Below, piece by piece: positions 48,550-61,722 of a DNA stretch of 64,000 bases; the stretch's first letter is position 1; every line of letters starts with the position of its first letter. Made by a program: the position numbers and the translations under genes. The notes under the pieces were generated by a model, which had not been told where the DNA came from, made no database searches, and saw only the letters and a program-made list of their open reading frames with translations. The stretch is from the NCBI GenBank assembly GCA_025786725.1, contig JAHLTZ010000046.1, positions 86,202 to 150,201 on the forward strand, written 5' to 3'. The DNA comes from Syncephalis fuscata (Eukaryota; Zoopagomycota; Zoopagomycetes; Zoopagales; Piptocephalidaceae).

Positions 48550-48615
48550 AATAAATAGTATAACAGATAAAGACTGGTTTATTCTTATTTCAGACAGCAG
48601 TTCTCCCTTTGTGCA

Positions 48616-51570
48616 TTAGCCTAGTAGATCGGCAAATGGATCATGGGCAGGTTTCGTTTGTGTAGACGATTGATTAGAAGTGTTGTTGTTCTGCAAATTG
48701 TTGCTGCCAAATGGTGTTAGAGCCGATGATGGCGATGTTATGGAGGATGATGATGTTGGTGCACCACCAAATATATCAAGCAAATCATTCATTGCCCCTC
48801 CTGAAGTGGCCGATCCATGAGAAGTGGCCGGTACCATGGAAGTATTACCCGCTGGTACAAGTGCATTCATGTTATTGGGTGCATCCAATAGATCCATTAG
48901 TGATGGTGCCGACTGTTGTTGCGAAGTAGATGATATTGGAGAGATTGCACTGGAAGCAGGCGGTGAAGGTGACATGTCAAAATCAAGATCCAATAAATCC
49001 TCAACGGCACTTTTCTGTACTTGAGCTGCCACGGCAGCCACCGCTTCCTCAGCCGAGTTAGGAATACTAATGGATAATAGCTAATTAGATCAATAAATAG
49101 TACAGGTTCACTGGTAAACTTACTGAACAGTTTGTAATGCTGAATCCAATCCTACACGCTCGGTACCAACAATAGACTCTGGTAATTTGTGATAGACCGA
49201 GGATAGCGTTGATAAGTTACGAATTAACACGTCAAGTAATGGTGGCGATACTGTTTGAATCTCCATGTTAATTGGTGGCTTTTCTGCTAATACAACAGCC
49301 TAACAAATTGGTATAATTACTTAGTGTTGTGTATATGCATATAGCCGTTGTACTTACTTTAGCAGCATCTGGATTCGATGAAAGCAATCGCCAGTAAATA
49401 TAGGCTCTGTCTCGGATATCTGGATTGTCGCACTCTTTCGTGGCTGCTTCTAGCGTTTGAATCACAATATCTTGACCGTCACTTGGTCGTCGTAAAAACA
49501 TTTTTACAACTGCTGTTACAATTTGTAATTGCACCTAATTAATCAAAATTTGTTAATTACTAATCATCACTGCGGTCGTTTCAATATTACCATAGTTTCT
49601 TCCTCTTTAAAGTTTTCAAGGAATTCGCCAAGAAGAGGTGCGGCATTATCAATACGATCAGCGTATTCTCCAAGAATCCAGATTAACGATGCCTTGGCCT
49701 CTGGCTCATCAAGAACATCGAGATTCTCGTTGAGCACCGGTATAATGCCTTCATATTGATGTGGATACTTGCGGAATATATCCTATAAATACGATATTGG
49801 CATATTAGTACGTTAGTATGTTGAAATAAACACATATTTTATATGCAGCCATTTACCTTTATTACAATCACTGCTTCTTGCACGACATGATTCACTTTAG
49901 TGCGTATAAGTTCGAGCAATACATTGACGCATCGTTCTGCGGCCGGCTCTAGCTTAATAGCACATCGGCCAATGGCTCGCACCGATCGTCGAACAAAATC
50001 GATATCCACTTCATTGGCATACCTATATAAAGTTACAGTATTAATTATCAGCTAATAGTGTTGTAATTTAATTGCCTACTCTTGTAGCTCAGTTAACAAA
50101 TGGTCAATATTCTGTTCATTGGCTAATTTAATAAGGATTTCCAATTTCTCAAGCTTTACATATAGTGGATCATTATAGCGGCAGAAAAAAACACGCATCT
50201 CATTGCCCAGTAGATTGGGCTGCTTTTGTAGAATAAGACTGATATTACGCAGTGCTACATACTGAACTTCAGGTGCCGAAGATAGTAATGTCACTAAGTT
50301 TGCAAAATATATAATGAGGTTAGTTTCTATTAATCTAGCTAATGCATTAATGCTAACCTAAAGGGGGTGTCATTTTCTTTAGTATTTGTTCCCGGAATTC
50401 TTCATCTTCAATGTACGGCATAAATACGAGTAGAATCTATCACAAGTGATTATAAATATTGCTTAAATACCAATACAGTTTATTCACTTACTCTAACTGC
50501 CACGAGTACTACACTGCCATTGGCGTGTTGTAGTCGAGGAATGACACGTTCACACACATTGGTAGCATCTTCACTATCTGATGGTATGTAATTAACAATA
50601 GCCGTTAAAATAGCAATCTGTCCCCATCTAAAGATTTAGTGATCAAATTAGTATTATTATTATATAATAATAAAGTTTAAAATACTTACTCGGTACACTC
50701 ATTGAGTGCAATAAGCAATTTACTAAGCATGGCCGAATCCACTGCAAATAAATCGTTTGTATCCGATGCTTCATTAATGTCCATCAGTGCTGTTACTGCA
50801 TTGGCCACCACCTAATGTTATACCAATAAGCCATTAATAATAAATACAGCTGTATATATTACCATTGGATTAGAGTCGGCAACGAGTTCACGAAGTACAT
50901 CGATAAATCCATTGTCAACGGCCAGTTCCGGGCTAAGATCGTACAATTTTGCCACGTTAATCGCTGCCGTCTTTCGTACGTATGGATTATCATCACGTAG
51001 ACACTTCATCAATGGCTCACTAATAAAGTCAAGCATTTTATCCACTCGAATACATCCCATGGTACGAATGGCCAATGCACGAATCAATGGATTTCTATCG
51101 CTCGTATCCTAATAAAATCAAATAATCGGTATGATTAGAAATACACATTAGCTTGTATTAATTCAGCTCTTACTTTTACAAACGTATTAACAGCTAGAAT
51201 GACTAGTTCAGGCTGAGTCTTTGCATAATTCATTAAATAAAGATATACGAGCTTTTTTAGTTCTAGGTCGTCCGTTTGCATGTTCTTCAACATATCAGGG
51301 AATAGACTGCTAACATCTTTGCCTATTGTCATTTGCGCAATAACGCGCTTGACCGTTTCCTTGCGTCGTATACGCTCATCGCTATTCAAGTCAGAGCGTA
51401 ATTCTGTCAGTTCGCCTATTGAACCAGGATAAATAACGTTATACAGCCGTGCCAGTACTATACTTGCCTCGACGTGTGTTGGCAAAGTAGTTTGGTGCTC
51501 GTACAGCCGCGATAAAATCATTGACAGCACGCTCAACATCTGACAATTGAATATTGGCAAGGGTATTCAT
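48616..51570 (-). CDS. AP-1 complex subunit beta (beta-adaptin without ear)
   Basis: The beta-adaptin trunk is an HEAT-like solenoid. Visible in order: [108 protein letters not shown], then [11 protein letters not shown]-like and [13 protein letters not shown]-type repeats. The C-terminal hinge has an LLDLDF clathrin-box-like motif and [15 protein letters not shown], ending DPFADLLG. No appendage (ear) domain follows, as in fungal AP-1 beta. About nine exons. The first intron (51467-51416) is GC-AG; using it is required to join RR-G-ELTELR correctly. It sorts clathrin cargo at the trans-Golgi and endosomes. Confidence 0.88.
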
Positions 51571-52049
51571 TGTCAAATGCAAATTGCGTACCCAGTGCTA
51601 TGTATATTTAAAGACTACAGTGGCAGTAAAGGAGCTGCTAGCTGAAATTCAATAGATGAAAGATGGAGTATAGCAATATGAAGTAGTGTGCGTGTGTGTG
51701 TGTGTGTGTGTGTGGCAATTTATTCCTCACCTATTAAAGTAATAATAATGATTCGTTTTAATAATAAGCTATCACCAGTTTCTACACTGGAATATACAAT
51801 TTGTTAACGTGGTGTAATGGCAACTCCGCTAATTTCAGGCAGAATTAAGCTAATCATAGTATTTTCAATATTTGCTAGTAAGTAGTAAATTATTCAAGTA
51901 GATGTATACTTGCATAATGTATTCACTATCTTTATACATACTTGGTATATATGATAACGACTTGTACTGTTAGAAATGAATCTATCAACTACATTTTTAT
52001 TCTATTACTTTATAACATATTTATTTATTTAAGCTGATAGTTTATCATT
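51571..52049. other. Intergenic with a GT-dinucleotide run
   Basis: A (GT)n microsatellite lies at about 51690-51714 in the AP-1 beta upstream region. Nothing else is recognised. Confidence 0.5.
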
Positions 52050-53361
52050 TTATTCAGTATCAGTATCAGTATCAGTATCAGCATCACCTATGGCAGCAAA
52101 ATCAATCGCCTATACCAATTTTTAATTAATAAAATATTTATTAATAGTATTTAATAATTGCTAGTAACTTACATGACCACCATCGGTAATAGGTGCTTTG
52201 GAAGTTGTCTCTTCATGCGTACTTCTTCGTGCTGCGCGTGTTTTTGTTTCCATTACAGCATTTAAATTTAAAGCTATGCAAAGCTATATTACACAATAAA
52301 TGGCCTTTAATAACAACCTACATTCCTGTTCTGCTTTTAATTCACGTTTAATAGCAACTTGTTTACATTTATCCAATGTTGGCCTCCCTATATTAAATAG
52401 TTATCGTATAATATCATTAAAAAAATGCATTCTAGAAACCTTTAATGCCCAATTCTTCAAGTATAGACTGTAGTCGTCGAATCTGCTCCTTGCCAGTCTT
52501 GCAGTCGGCCAGTTCTTTAGACCTGTAACATATGTAAATAAAATGACTTGTTATTTACTAATTATCATACCATTGCTTACGTACACCACATTTAAGGATG
52601 TATTTCTTTAATGTATCAATCTTTTTAGCTTCTATGTCAGTTTTTACAATATTGTCTTTGGTTGACTAAATTGTAACAGTGTAAATATTTAACTAATATG
52701 ATTTTAATTATAGTCACCGTTGTTGATTTGGAAGTTGATTTTGCAGTATTTAATTTACGTGATTTTTTCACTAATGATTTTACTGAGTTTTTTACAGGAT
52801 CTATTAACTGATTTATACGGTATTTAGCTATTTGTTCTATTACTTCATAGGTAACTTACTTCTTCCGACGATTCTGTTTCTGCATGACTACTTTCTGATG
52901 AAATAATTGCATTTGATCGGCGCTTCTTTCCTTCCACTTGTTTATCGGTAGTGCTACTCTTACTGCTAGATGCCACTGCCGACTTTGACTTGCTGCGTTT
53001 GTCAGTCTTACTTTTGGCTACATCTGCTGGTGCTTGACTTAATATTGCCGCCTAATTATTATTATTATTATTATTAATAGCTATAATAAAGTATAGCAAC
53101 ATACATATTCTTGTTTAAGAAGCTCTTTTATGGTTAGTTTAGCGTCTGCAACATCCAGCGATTTATCCGGTAGTTGAAAGTGCTCTTCAAGTTGTCGACG
53201 CAACAGCCTTTCGGTTAGCGTTCTAATCATTATTAAAATGACGAAAAGTATGTAATCCCGTCTGCATCTACTTACTCAACGTCGCTCTCTTTCAAAATAT
53301 CGCGAATAGTTTTACAAAGAAGCTCTTGCTTTTTTAGAATAGCGTTAACAGTAGTGGTCAT
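52050..53361 (-). CDS. HIRIP3-type histone chaperone (CHZ-domain-like)
   Basis: The N-terminus, from ATG 53361, forms a DEK-C-like helical domain (MTTTVNAILKKQELLCKTIR; LLRRQLEEHFQLPDKSLD). A Lys/Ser-rich disordered middle (VAKSKTDKRSKSKSAVASSS) leads to a conserved block, KKIDTLKKYILKCGVRKQW, GKEQIRRLQSILEELGIKGR and PTLDKCKQVAIKRELK. This matches the HIRA-interacting protein 3 domain that contacts H2A-H2B and the CHZ motif nearby. The C-terminus has DFAAIGDADTDTDTDTE encoded by a hexanucleotide-type repeat. Seven or so exons. Role: nuclear histone handling; inferred from the family. Confidence 0.7.
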
Positions 53362-54598
53362 TGTGGTAAAGTGTAGGTATTAAAACTTTTTGCTTAACTA
53401 TTTTACTTTGTCCCTTAGCTTTTTTTCCACTTTTCTCGCCTTCAATCCTTCAAATCATTATTTATTTAATATTATGGAGCTACTGTACTTTGACTCCCTA
53501 TCTTTAAACTGAAAGTTAAAAAGATTCATAACTCAAGTAAGCCGTTGATCAATTTTAATACTGAAAAGTGATTTGTTGAAGTAATGCTACATCAACTCCG
53601 ATTGAATCAATCAGTCTTAGTTAATTTGCACTATTTTCAATATTAAAATAGATATTAAATAGTAGTTTCATGTCGCTTACAATAAAATATAATAAATAAA
53701 TGTTAATCCATATCATTGCTACTGTAAAGTATTCAAAGCATTATAATTTGCTTATTTAATAGCACTCACCATTTAGTTCCATGTTTAGTAGAACAACAAT
53801 GTGTAGTTCAATCAAGTAAAGAATGTCAATTTCGATCTTTTGACACTGAATCACCTTAGTCTATTTATTAATTATTAGATTGGAGTTATTCTATTTTAAC
53901 TTTCACATCTTTTCTTTATCCATTTCACTTCCCTTTTCTTACCACTTTTAAATACAATTAAACACTCATTTATCAGTGTGACATGTATAATATTACATCC
54001 AACATTAATTAATTCATGTTTAATTATTAATACAATGACGTAATTACTTAGTTATCTTGATTATTGCTTTAACATATATATATATTGTCATTTATTTAGT
54101 CAAATTGGCTATAGGGAAATGGCTGTTTTACTAAAGAATAAATGACAATAATAAGATTTCATTAAATTAAAAGATTAAAAGCCATTCACCCCGTATGTGA
54201 CTGGTATAGCTTTTGCATTTCTTTGCAACAATCTCCTACGCTTGTCCCTCCATAATTTGTCATTGTTTGTATGGGCTAGTATATTGGTGCAACACCTTTG
54301 GTGCCTAAAAAGGTCCCTTCGACTTTTGAATTCGCCTATTACTATTTTGATACAAAAACATGTGGTCACTGTCTAAAATAAGTCAATCTGTTACTTGGAA
54401 ATTGTACGCTTTTAGTAGATGAATTAAAGATTTAAAAAAATTTACCGCGCACAGCACCTCCTCTAAATTATTTCAATCTCTCCTAATTGCTCGTAGCTTT
54501 AATTTTTTTAACGAAAACTCTAATAATTATATTCGCCATCTAATTTCTATTATATCTATTGCATAATTTACCATTTGCCACTTGCGCTAATTAATCTA
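53362..54598. other. Intergenic, mostly one arm of a long inverted repeat
   Basis: Positions 53478-54112 form the left arm of the inverted repeat described separately. The rest is AT-rich with no gene. The minus-strand frame at 54175-54369 lacks support. Confidence 0.6.
53478..54112. repeat. Left arm of a ~640-bp inverted repeat
   Basis: Near-identical reverse complement of 61723-62390. It runs from AGCTACTGTACTTTGACTCC to AGTCAAATTGGCTATAG. It lies directly upstream of the HIRIP3-like gene, so it probably includes that gene's promoter. Confidence 0.9.
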
Positions 54599-57409
54599 AT
54601 GGCACCCGAAGCTAATTCAAAGGCTTTGTTTCCCAATGCTATGGGCAGTGCTATCCGGGAGATGCACAACGTTAACCGAGATAAGCAACGTAGCATTCGA
54701 ATAACCATCGAAAATCATCACTCAACGCTTCGACTATCGGGTGCACGATTTGATTGTCAGGGAAGCAGCTGCAAAGAAGTACCGAGTCATGTCGTTGATT
54801 CGTGCCATGAACAAACAACGCAGATTGTGTCTGTAATGCCTAACACTGCGTGTAGTGGCTATATAATCTACCGGATGCTTGATCATGCACCGGCTCTGCC
54901 CCATGAAATGGAGTTATTCGTTCTTATTATCTGGGATGTTCCCATTGTAGGCACCAACCGATATCTGCTTGAAATCCTACAAGCCTCGCCTGGAACCCAT
55001 TTACTACGCCAAGATAACACTGTGCAGGAAATCATAGACTATAGGCGTAGTCATCGACTCATGGCAGCTACACATGCCCAATCTCAAGGCTGGAGTGTTG
55101 CGGATAAGGCCTTTATGGCTATTGCTGCCATGACCAATACAATTAATGCAAAATTGGAGCTACGTATTACAAACGTTCCGGATGGCTCTTCGAAGCTGCT
55201 TGATGCACCTGAACACGTCCAGTCTACGGGGTAAGCTGTACACGATCTAATTGAGACAATATGTCGTTAACTCAGTATGTATCAACATTAATCTTTATTA
55301 GCGAGTCGATCGATTGGGGCTTTAACATTGACCCCATATCGCCTAAGCCAGTACTACGAAATGGTAAGAAATAGATCAACTAATAATAAACAAAAAGCAC
55401 AGTCACGTATGCAGTAAACTAATCCAGAACATCCTGTCGCACTGTCCTTTAGACTCCTGTTGTGGCATGCTAAAGAGGGCAAACATGGTTGTACAGCTGA
55501 ATAACCAAACCGACCGAATGTATCTGAAAAATGCTCGACTGTGTATTAAAGAGGGGAATTCAATAGCCCATACGTTTCATGATGTTGCACCGCAAGATCA
55601 AGTGTTGATACCATTTACTGCCCATCGTAAACTAAAAGGCTGTCTCGTCTACGAGATCACTACGCAACAAGCGGTGAAGGCTGATGCGATTGCTGTAGAC
55701 ACAGCTGCTGCCTATCGTAACCATTGTCTATTTTTATTGATTGCGTGGTCTACTCATCCACGCAAAGGCAATCGACTCTGTGTTGATGTCGTGCGCGCGC
55801 GATGTGATATATTTCCTGGTACTGATCAACAATTATCGCAGTTTTACGATGCTTACATTCGCTACCTGCTGGGCTCGACGACACGGCCATCAATCTGGCA
55901 ATTGACAAACGGCGATCGTATTAAAATTACGTCGTTTATTGATGCTGGGCTACATGACGTCGTTCTACTGCTGGATATTGGCAATGTTACGTTTGATTTG
56001 GCCCGTGCTGAAGCACCATTATTCCTTCCAAATCTTGGCATTGGGTAGGTTATTAGGTATTATGATAATAACGACAACGCTAATAGGAATGGCAATTGAT
56101 GCAATAACACGCGATAATAGTGTCACAATGAATAACTCGCTGGCCGATGTGACCGAACGATTTGCGCAACGCGCGCATTGGAAACAACAACAGTTGTTAT
56201 TAATTGTTGAAAATACCCATCATAACTTAACACTTACGCCGATATGGCCCATTGAAAATATTGACCAACAAATAAGCCAGGGACGTCACGAGCTAAAAAT
56301 GTTGAATCGTGCACGACTCCACTGGGCAACTGAGGGCATTCGGATTTATCAGATTATTATGCGCAACTCAAAGACTGCCAGTCCTAATATTATTTATTTC
56401 TTAGTTGTACGTGCGCGCGACACAGAGCTTAGTGTTGGAATTATGGCTGCCTGGGCTTCCGCCTATTTGGAAAGCTCGATCGATATGGATTCCATTGTTA
56501 ACTGTGTACGTATGGTGCCCAACATGGCCCGTTTACCGATGGCTCGACACATTCAGCAAGATATTCAACTAAACAACGGAACCGCCTTTCAACTGACGGC
56601 ATTTCGTAATCCCACTATGCCATTTACCCTTACACTGACCATAGGTCATGCAAGTAGCAATCAGGTAAACAAAACAGCCATTTACGTAGTATATATTGTT
56701 TATCATTATACCATTACATAGATACAAAACTGGCCAGAGCAGCGTACATTCGCTATACCAGCTGGTAAGTTATAGCTTGCAGCTAGCATTAAAGCTAATC
56801 GTTTATATTATAGCTGGTTTATGGCGACCTTTACAGGGACATATTAACTCACCGATTCCACCACAATTACGCGTTACAATGCTTAACGATGAAAGTGGAT
56901 TGCAGCTGGGACATTCGCAGGTGTTCAGTGTCGGTTATCAATTAGCAGCAATACCTGAAAAAACCCAGTTGCCCATAACAAAATTGGTTTTTAACTTTAA
57001 ATCCCTTCCGGCCAATGAAGAGCGAAGCATTTATATATTCCACACTTTACTTGACACGTTCAGTGCATTTAAAATATGGTTTTCTGTACAAGCAAGGGGC
57101 GATTTATTAAGTTTCCACGCTAAATGTAGACTGGATGAACAAGAAATGGCGACTTTGGAATCTACAATGTCTAGGTCAATGTGCACGACGACGGCACTGC
57201 CTGGCAACGATCAGTCCAATAATTCAGTGGCTGTCTTTAGTCAGCCAGACGGCCAAGCATTTTATGTTGCACTTTGTATTGGCCGCAATTTGAATGGCAA
57301 TCGAACTGAATTGATCATATGCTGTGCCGATCAACGTGAAAAAGTAGAAGCTTGCGTGCAAGCATCGAATGAACATCTGCGTTCGTCAGTAATGGAGGTG
57401 CAAGAGTAA
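54599..57409 (+). CDS. Multidomain protein with tandem actinoporin-like repeats (tentative)
   Basis: Six exons splice in consistent frame from ATG 54599 to the stop at 57409, about 860 residues with no signal peptide. Three or four units of about 180 residues share a plan. Each has an opening strand with I-x-I-E-N-x-H (RSIRITIENHHSTLRL; LLLIVENTHHNLTL; VVQLNNQTDRMYLKNARL), a central FxV..P/A block, a hydrophobic strand such as LFVLIIWDVPIVGTNRY or NHCLFLLIAWSTHPRKGN, and a closing strand such as LELRITNVP or FTLTLTIGHAS. This layout is reminiscent of the anemone-cytotoxin/actinoporin and aegerolysin-like beta-sandwich, which binds membranes. The match is by eye and weak at residue level. Intron 4 must use the second of two TAATAG acceptors (before TGTCAC) to keep the frame. 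It lies between the arms of the long inverted repeat. Confidence 0.55.
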
Positions 57410-58563
57410 CGACAATTAACTTTAGTTTTATTTTAATGTAAAATCCGTATTATACCGCGCCTATCTGGACGTCATTCTATGCTGACTTTTATAAGCTATT
57501 ATAATTATGGTGGGCGAACGCGGAAAATATCTACAAATGGATGAAAAAGCTATTGCGATCACTTACGATGTGAATAATATTTTAATTTTAAGTTTAATGG
57601 GATGTTTATGTTTTTGTTTTATGTAAAAATATAATATATATTGTTTGACAACCATTACATTGCGATTTCGTATTGCAATATAATTACCATGCTGGAGTAC
57701 ATCATATACTTTGCGTTTTAATTTAGCAATCGGAATGTTGTTTAGTATTTTAATTTTACACTTGTTAACTTGTCAAAAAGTAATCAACATAAATGAATTT
57801 AACAAGATCATTTTAATAAAAAAGGACAATAATTTACTGTGTTACCATATTTAGTAGTATAAATTAATTAAAATTTTGGAGCTAATGTACTTTAAATAAA
57901 CTTTTCTTCATATTATTGTCGTTGCTTGCCATTTATATAAAATATAACTAGTAGTTGAATACTTTCTATTGAGCTATAAATTCTTATTAAATATGATGCT
58001 GAATGGAAGTAGTATCAAGTATTGAATTATTAAATTATAAATATCTTATCGTCAGTATATAATAAAATAGTATATATATATATATCAGCATCATCATCAC
58101 CCTTGCATATTCATATATATATATACTATTTTATTATATACTTGTATCGTATTAATAAAAAGCTGTTTATTTATTACTACGTGTATTTATCATACATTTT
58201 AATTTATTCCATTCAATGTACTCTACTTACAGTCATATACACATTATAGATGTACCATTATTATATTACTACTGGTATAATTACTAGTATTATTGCTGCT
58301 ATTAGTTATGCTGTTTGTAGGTTGTAATTTGGTTTGCTTAATCGTATACACATTATAATTGCTAATATACATAGATATTTACCAAGCTCGATATTTTTAT
58401 TGACAAGGAAATCTACACACTCTGCGTCAACACAGTAACGTGTATAGGATGCATTGTCGTATAAACTGCAAATAAAATGTAAAATGTAAAGTGGATGGGC
58501 AGCTATTGTAATGTTGTGAAGAAGAGAGGATTGGTAAAGATGTCAACAATGTTGTATTAGTAT
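57410..58563. other. Intergenic between convergent genes, with a palindrome
   Basis: AT-rich 3' flanks of the multidomain gene and HSP90. Besides the palindrome at 58054-58142 there is weak similarity between 58143-58260 and 63040-63130 (TATTAATAAAAAG...TTTATTTATT). No gene seen. Confidence 0.5.
58054..58142. repeat. 32-bp perfect inverted repeat
   Basis: AGTATATAATAAAATAGTAT followed by an AT run at 58054-58085 is mirrored as its reverse complement at 58111-58142. The 25-base non-AT loop contains CAGCATCATCATCACCC. Possible foldback element or transcription-termination structure between convergent genes. Confidence 0.75.
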
Positions 58564-60687
58564 TTAGTCGACCTCTTCCATCTTGGACTCGGCATCTGCA
58601 AGCTCTGGCATCTCTTCATCGGCCACCTCTTCTGGTGCTTCGGTGTCATCGATGGATAGACCAAGCTTGATCATGCGGTTGATACGGCCAGCGAATGCGG
58701 ATGGGTCATCAAGGGAGAAGCCAGAGGCCAAAAGGGACGTTTCGTAGAGCAAATGGGTAAGATCCTTGACGGTCTTGTCGTTCTTGTCGGTGACCACGCG
58801 GTCCTTAAGGGCCTTGATGATTGGGTGGGATGGATTGAGCTCCATAGTCTTCTTGGAGGCCATGTAGGAGGACATGGATGAGTCGCGAAGAGCCTGGGCA
58901 CGCATAATACGTTCCATGTTGGCTGACCAGCCAAATTGGCCGGTAACCAACACGCAAGGTGAGCTGACAATACGAGAGCCGACAGTAACCTTCTCAACCT
59001 TGTCGCCCAAAATCTCCTTAACGGCAGCGCACAATGGCTCCAAGGCTGTCTTTTCCTCTTCGAATCGCTTCTTTTCCTCCTCGTCCTCCTCTAGCTCTAG
59101 GCCTTCCTTGGTGACAGACATAAGCTTTTTGCCTTCGTATTCGCGCAATTGCTGGACGCAGTACTCGTCGATTGGATCAACCATGAATAGTACTTCAAAG
59201 CCACGCTTCTTCAATGCCTCAAGGAATGGCGAGTTTTCAACAGCTTGGCGGGACTCGCCAGTGATGAAATAGATGTTCTTCTGCTTCTCTGGCATACGTG
59301 TGACGTAGTCCTTCAAAGAAGTAGCCTCATCGCCAGACTTGGTCGAGTGGAAGCGCAATAATTCGGCCAACTTGCCACGGTTCTGTGCATCTTCGTGGAT
59401 ACCAAGCTTGACGTTCTTGCCAAAGGCTTCGTAGAACTTGTTGAAGTTTTCCTTGTCCTCGGCAATTTCAAAGAACATATCAATGCATTTCTTGACAATG
59501 TTCTTGCGAATGACCTTAAGAATCTTGTTTTGTTGCAATATTTCACGCGAAATATTGAGTGGAAGGTCCTCGGAGTCGACAACGCCCTTAACAAAGTTAA
59601 GCCATTCAGGAATAAGATCTTCACAGTCATCCATGATGAATACACGGCGGACGTACAACTTGATGTTGTTGCGCTTCTTCTTGGTCTCAAACATGTCGAA
59701 TGGCGCACGTTTTGGTGTATAAAGAATAGCACGGAATTCAAGCTGTCCTTCAACAGAGAAGTGCTTAACAGCCAATGGGTCCTCCCAGTCGTTGGTCAAT
59801 GCCTTGTAGAATGCATCGTATTCTTCAGTCTTGATATCATCTGGATTACGCGTCCACAATGGCTTAGTCTTGTTAAGCTCCTCTTCTTCAGTCTTGGTCT
59901 CCTTGACTGTCTTTGTCTTCTTCTTCTTCTCCTTGGCCTCTTCTTCTTCGTCAATCTCTTCAATCTTGGCGCTGTCTTCGGCCTTTTCAGCGTCGACTTC
60001 CTCCTCTTCTGCTTCGTCGTCAGTAACTTCAGTTTCGGTTTCCTTGGTCACAACGAGCTGAATTGGGTAGCCAATAAATTCAGAGTGCTTCTTGACAATC
60101 TCCTTAATTTTGGCCTCTTCAACGTACTCGACCTGGTCCTCCTTAAGGAAAAGCTTGATGGCGGTACCACGGCCGAGTGGCTCGTTGACGGTATCGAGTG
60201 TAACGGTGAAAGAGCCACCAGCAGCAGATTCCCAAATGTATTGTTCGTCATCGTTGTGTTTGGTGATGACTTGGACACGGTCGGCCACAAGGTAGGCAGA
60301 GTAGAAACCAACACCGAATTGACCAATCATGCTGATGTCAGCGCCAGACTGGAGCATTTCCATAAAGCTTTTGGTGCCGGATTTAGCGATGGTACCAAGG
60401 TTGTTGACAAGATCAGACTTGGTCATACCAATACCAGTGTCACGAATAGTCAATGTCTTGTTGACAGTGTCTGGAATCAAGCGAATGTACAAGTCCTTGC
60501 AGCTGTCCAACACTGACTTGTCAGTAAGCGATTGGTAGCGGATCTTGTCAAGTGCATCAGAAGAGTTGGAGATAAGTTCACGAAGGAAAATTTCCTTGTT
60601 TGAGTAGAAAGTGTTAATGATAAGCGACATAAGCTGGGAGATTTCAGCCTGGAAGGCGAAAGTCTCTGGAGCAGCGTTATCGGCCAT
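58564..60687 (-). CDS. HSP90: Heat shock protein 90 (cytosolic)
   Basis: A single exon of 707 residues. It is an ATP-dependent chaperone for kinases and receptors. The N-terminal GHKL ATPase shows [20 protein letters not shown], the adenine-binding [12 protein letters not shown] and [16 protein letters not shown] lid. A charged linker (residues about 215-270) rich in E/D/K follows. The middle domain has [31 protein letters not shown] and the [16 protein letters not shown] block. The C-terminal dimer domain ends in MEEVD, the TPR co-chaperone docking motif of cytosolic Hsp90. GC-richer codons than neighbours (many CTC, AAG, GCC) suggest high expression. Absence of introns also fits a heat-induced gene. 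The long antisense frames over it are artefacts of this codon bias. Confidence 0.99.
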   Translation of the reverse strand: MADNAAPETFAFQAEISQLMSLIINTFYSNKEIFLRELISNSSDALDKIRYQSLTDKSVLDSCKDLYIRLIPDTVNKTLTIRDTGIGMTKSDLVNNLGTIAKSGTKSFMEMLQSGADISMIGQFGVGFYSAYLVADRVQVITKHNDDEQYIWESAAGGSFTVTLDTVNEPLGRGTAIKLFLKEDQVEYVEEAKIKEIVKKHSEFIGYPIQLVVTKETETEVTDDEAEEEEVDAEKAEDSAKIEEIDEEEEAKEKKKKTKTVKETKTEEEELNKTKPLWTRNPDDIKTEEYDAFYKALTNDWEDPLAVKHFSVEGQLEFRAILYTPKRAPFDMFETKKKRNNIKLYVRRVFIMDDCEDLIPEWLNFVKGVVDSEDLPLNISREILQQNKILKVIRKNIVKKCIDMFFEIAEDKENFNKFYEAFGKNVKLGIHEDAQNRGKLAELLRFHSTKSGDEATSLKDYVTRMPEKQKNIYFITGESRQAVENSPFLEALKKRGFEVLFMVDPIDEYCVQQLREYEGKKLMSVTKEGLELEEDEEEKKRFEEEKTALEPLCAAVKEILGDKVEKVTVGSRIVSSPCVLVTGQFGWSANMERIMRAQALRDSSMSSYMASKKTMELNPSHPIIKALKDRVVTDKNDKTVKDLTHLLYETSLLASGFSLDDPSAFAGRINRMIKLGLSIDDTEAPEEVADEEMPELADAESKMEEVD

Positions 60688-61024
60688 TTTGGTGTATGTA
60701 GATAGGAAGGGAACGTTAAAAAGAGTAAATAAACAGGTGCAACCTAGGCGGTGGCAACAGGACTAGATAAATGAACACTACGAGATAACTTCCACGACAA
60801 AGAGTGGCAGCTAGAAAAAGACAATCGACCGTGAAGTAGACGAGTGCGGCTTACGCGCCAATGTCAAACAGGCTTTTTAAGGATGATGACTCTGGAGAAT
60901 CAAAAAGAAAAATTCACTTTTGAGCGAACACCATGGAAAATGCTGGAACCATCTACGTTTAATCCGGATTGAGTGTGAGATCACGACTCGGCTTGAGTCA
61001 CTATTGAACAAAAGAGACATCTCG

Positions 61025-61062
61025 ACCAATGGAGAGCATAATAGTTGGTCCACGTGACGTCA
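61025..61062. promoter_or_regulatory. CCAAT box and overlapping CACGTG/TGACGTCA motif upstream of HSP90
   Basis: CCAAT occurs at 61025-61029 (plus orientation). A perfect E-box CACGTG (61051-61056) overlaps a perfect CRE palindrome TGACGTCA (61055-61062), about 370 bp upstream of the HSP90 start. I did not find a clean three-unit heat shock element (nGAAnnTTCn) by eye. Confidence 0.4.
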
Positions 61063-61722
61063 TTTACAAGCGAATGTATCAGGTGAATGTGTACAATTTA
61101 ATACTGAAACTAAATGTCTAGGTGGAAAATATATCAGCAAAATATGGCAGCTTTGCCAAGTAAATACACTATTAGCAAATAAATAGACCGACGAATGTGT
61201 GTCTTAATAGCAATAATAGTAATATTAATAAAAATGTTAAATAACTCCATTATTTCTCTAATTTAGCCCAATAAACTATTTTACGTAATCGATCATAGTG
61301 ATTTAAATAATTGATTTGTATTTAAATTATTACTTATAATAAACATTAGTCTAATATTATTGTCCATTATCTTTTTTATAAAATTGATTAAATATAACAG
61401 AAATTGTATCAGTAGCTGCTATTTTAAACATTTAAATAAACAATGTAACATACTATTTGATTTCGTTGAAAAATTTAAGGCAATCATCGTTGTTGCTGGC
61501 CACGTGTAGAAAGATTGATCAAGTATTAATAAAAGCCATATAATTGCAATTCCATGTCATTCCACATTGCTTTTTACTGTATCTATGTACAGCATGGATT
61601 ATTGCATCTGAATAGTCTATTCTATTTGTTATTATTCTACTATTGCATTTTGGACATATTTATAATGTAAAATCAATATTAATATAATTATTATAAAAAG
61701 TCGCTTATTAAACAGCTATTTT

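Noticed and set aside
59395-60516. 373-codon open frame on the plus strand over HSP90
   Set aside because: It is antisense to a highly codon-biased gene; its Leu/Val/Phe-rich translation is the mirror of HSP90 codons and has no homologue I recognise.
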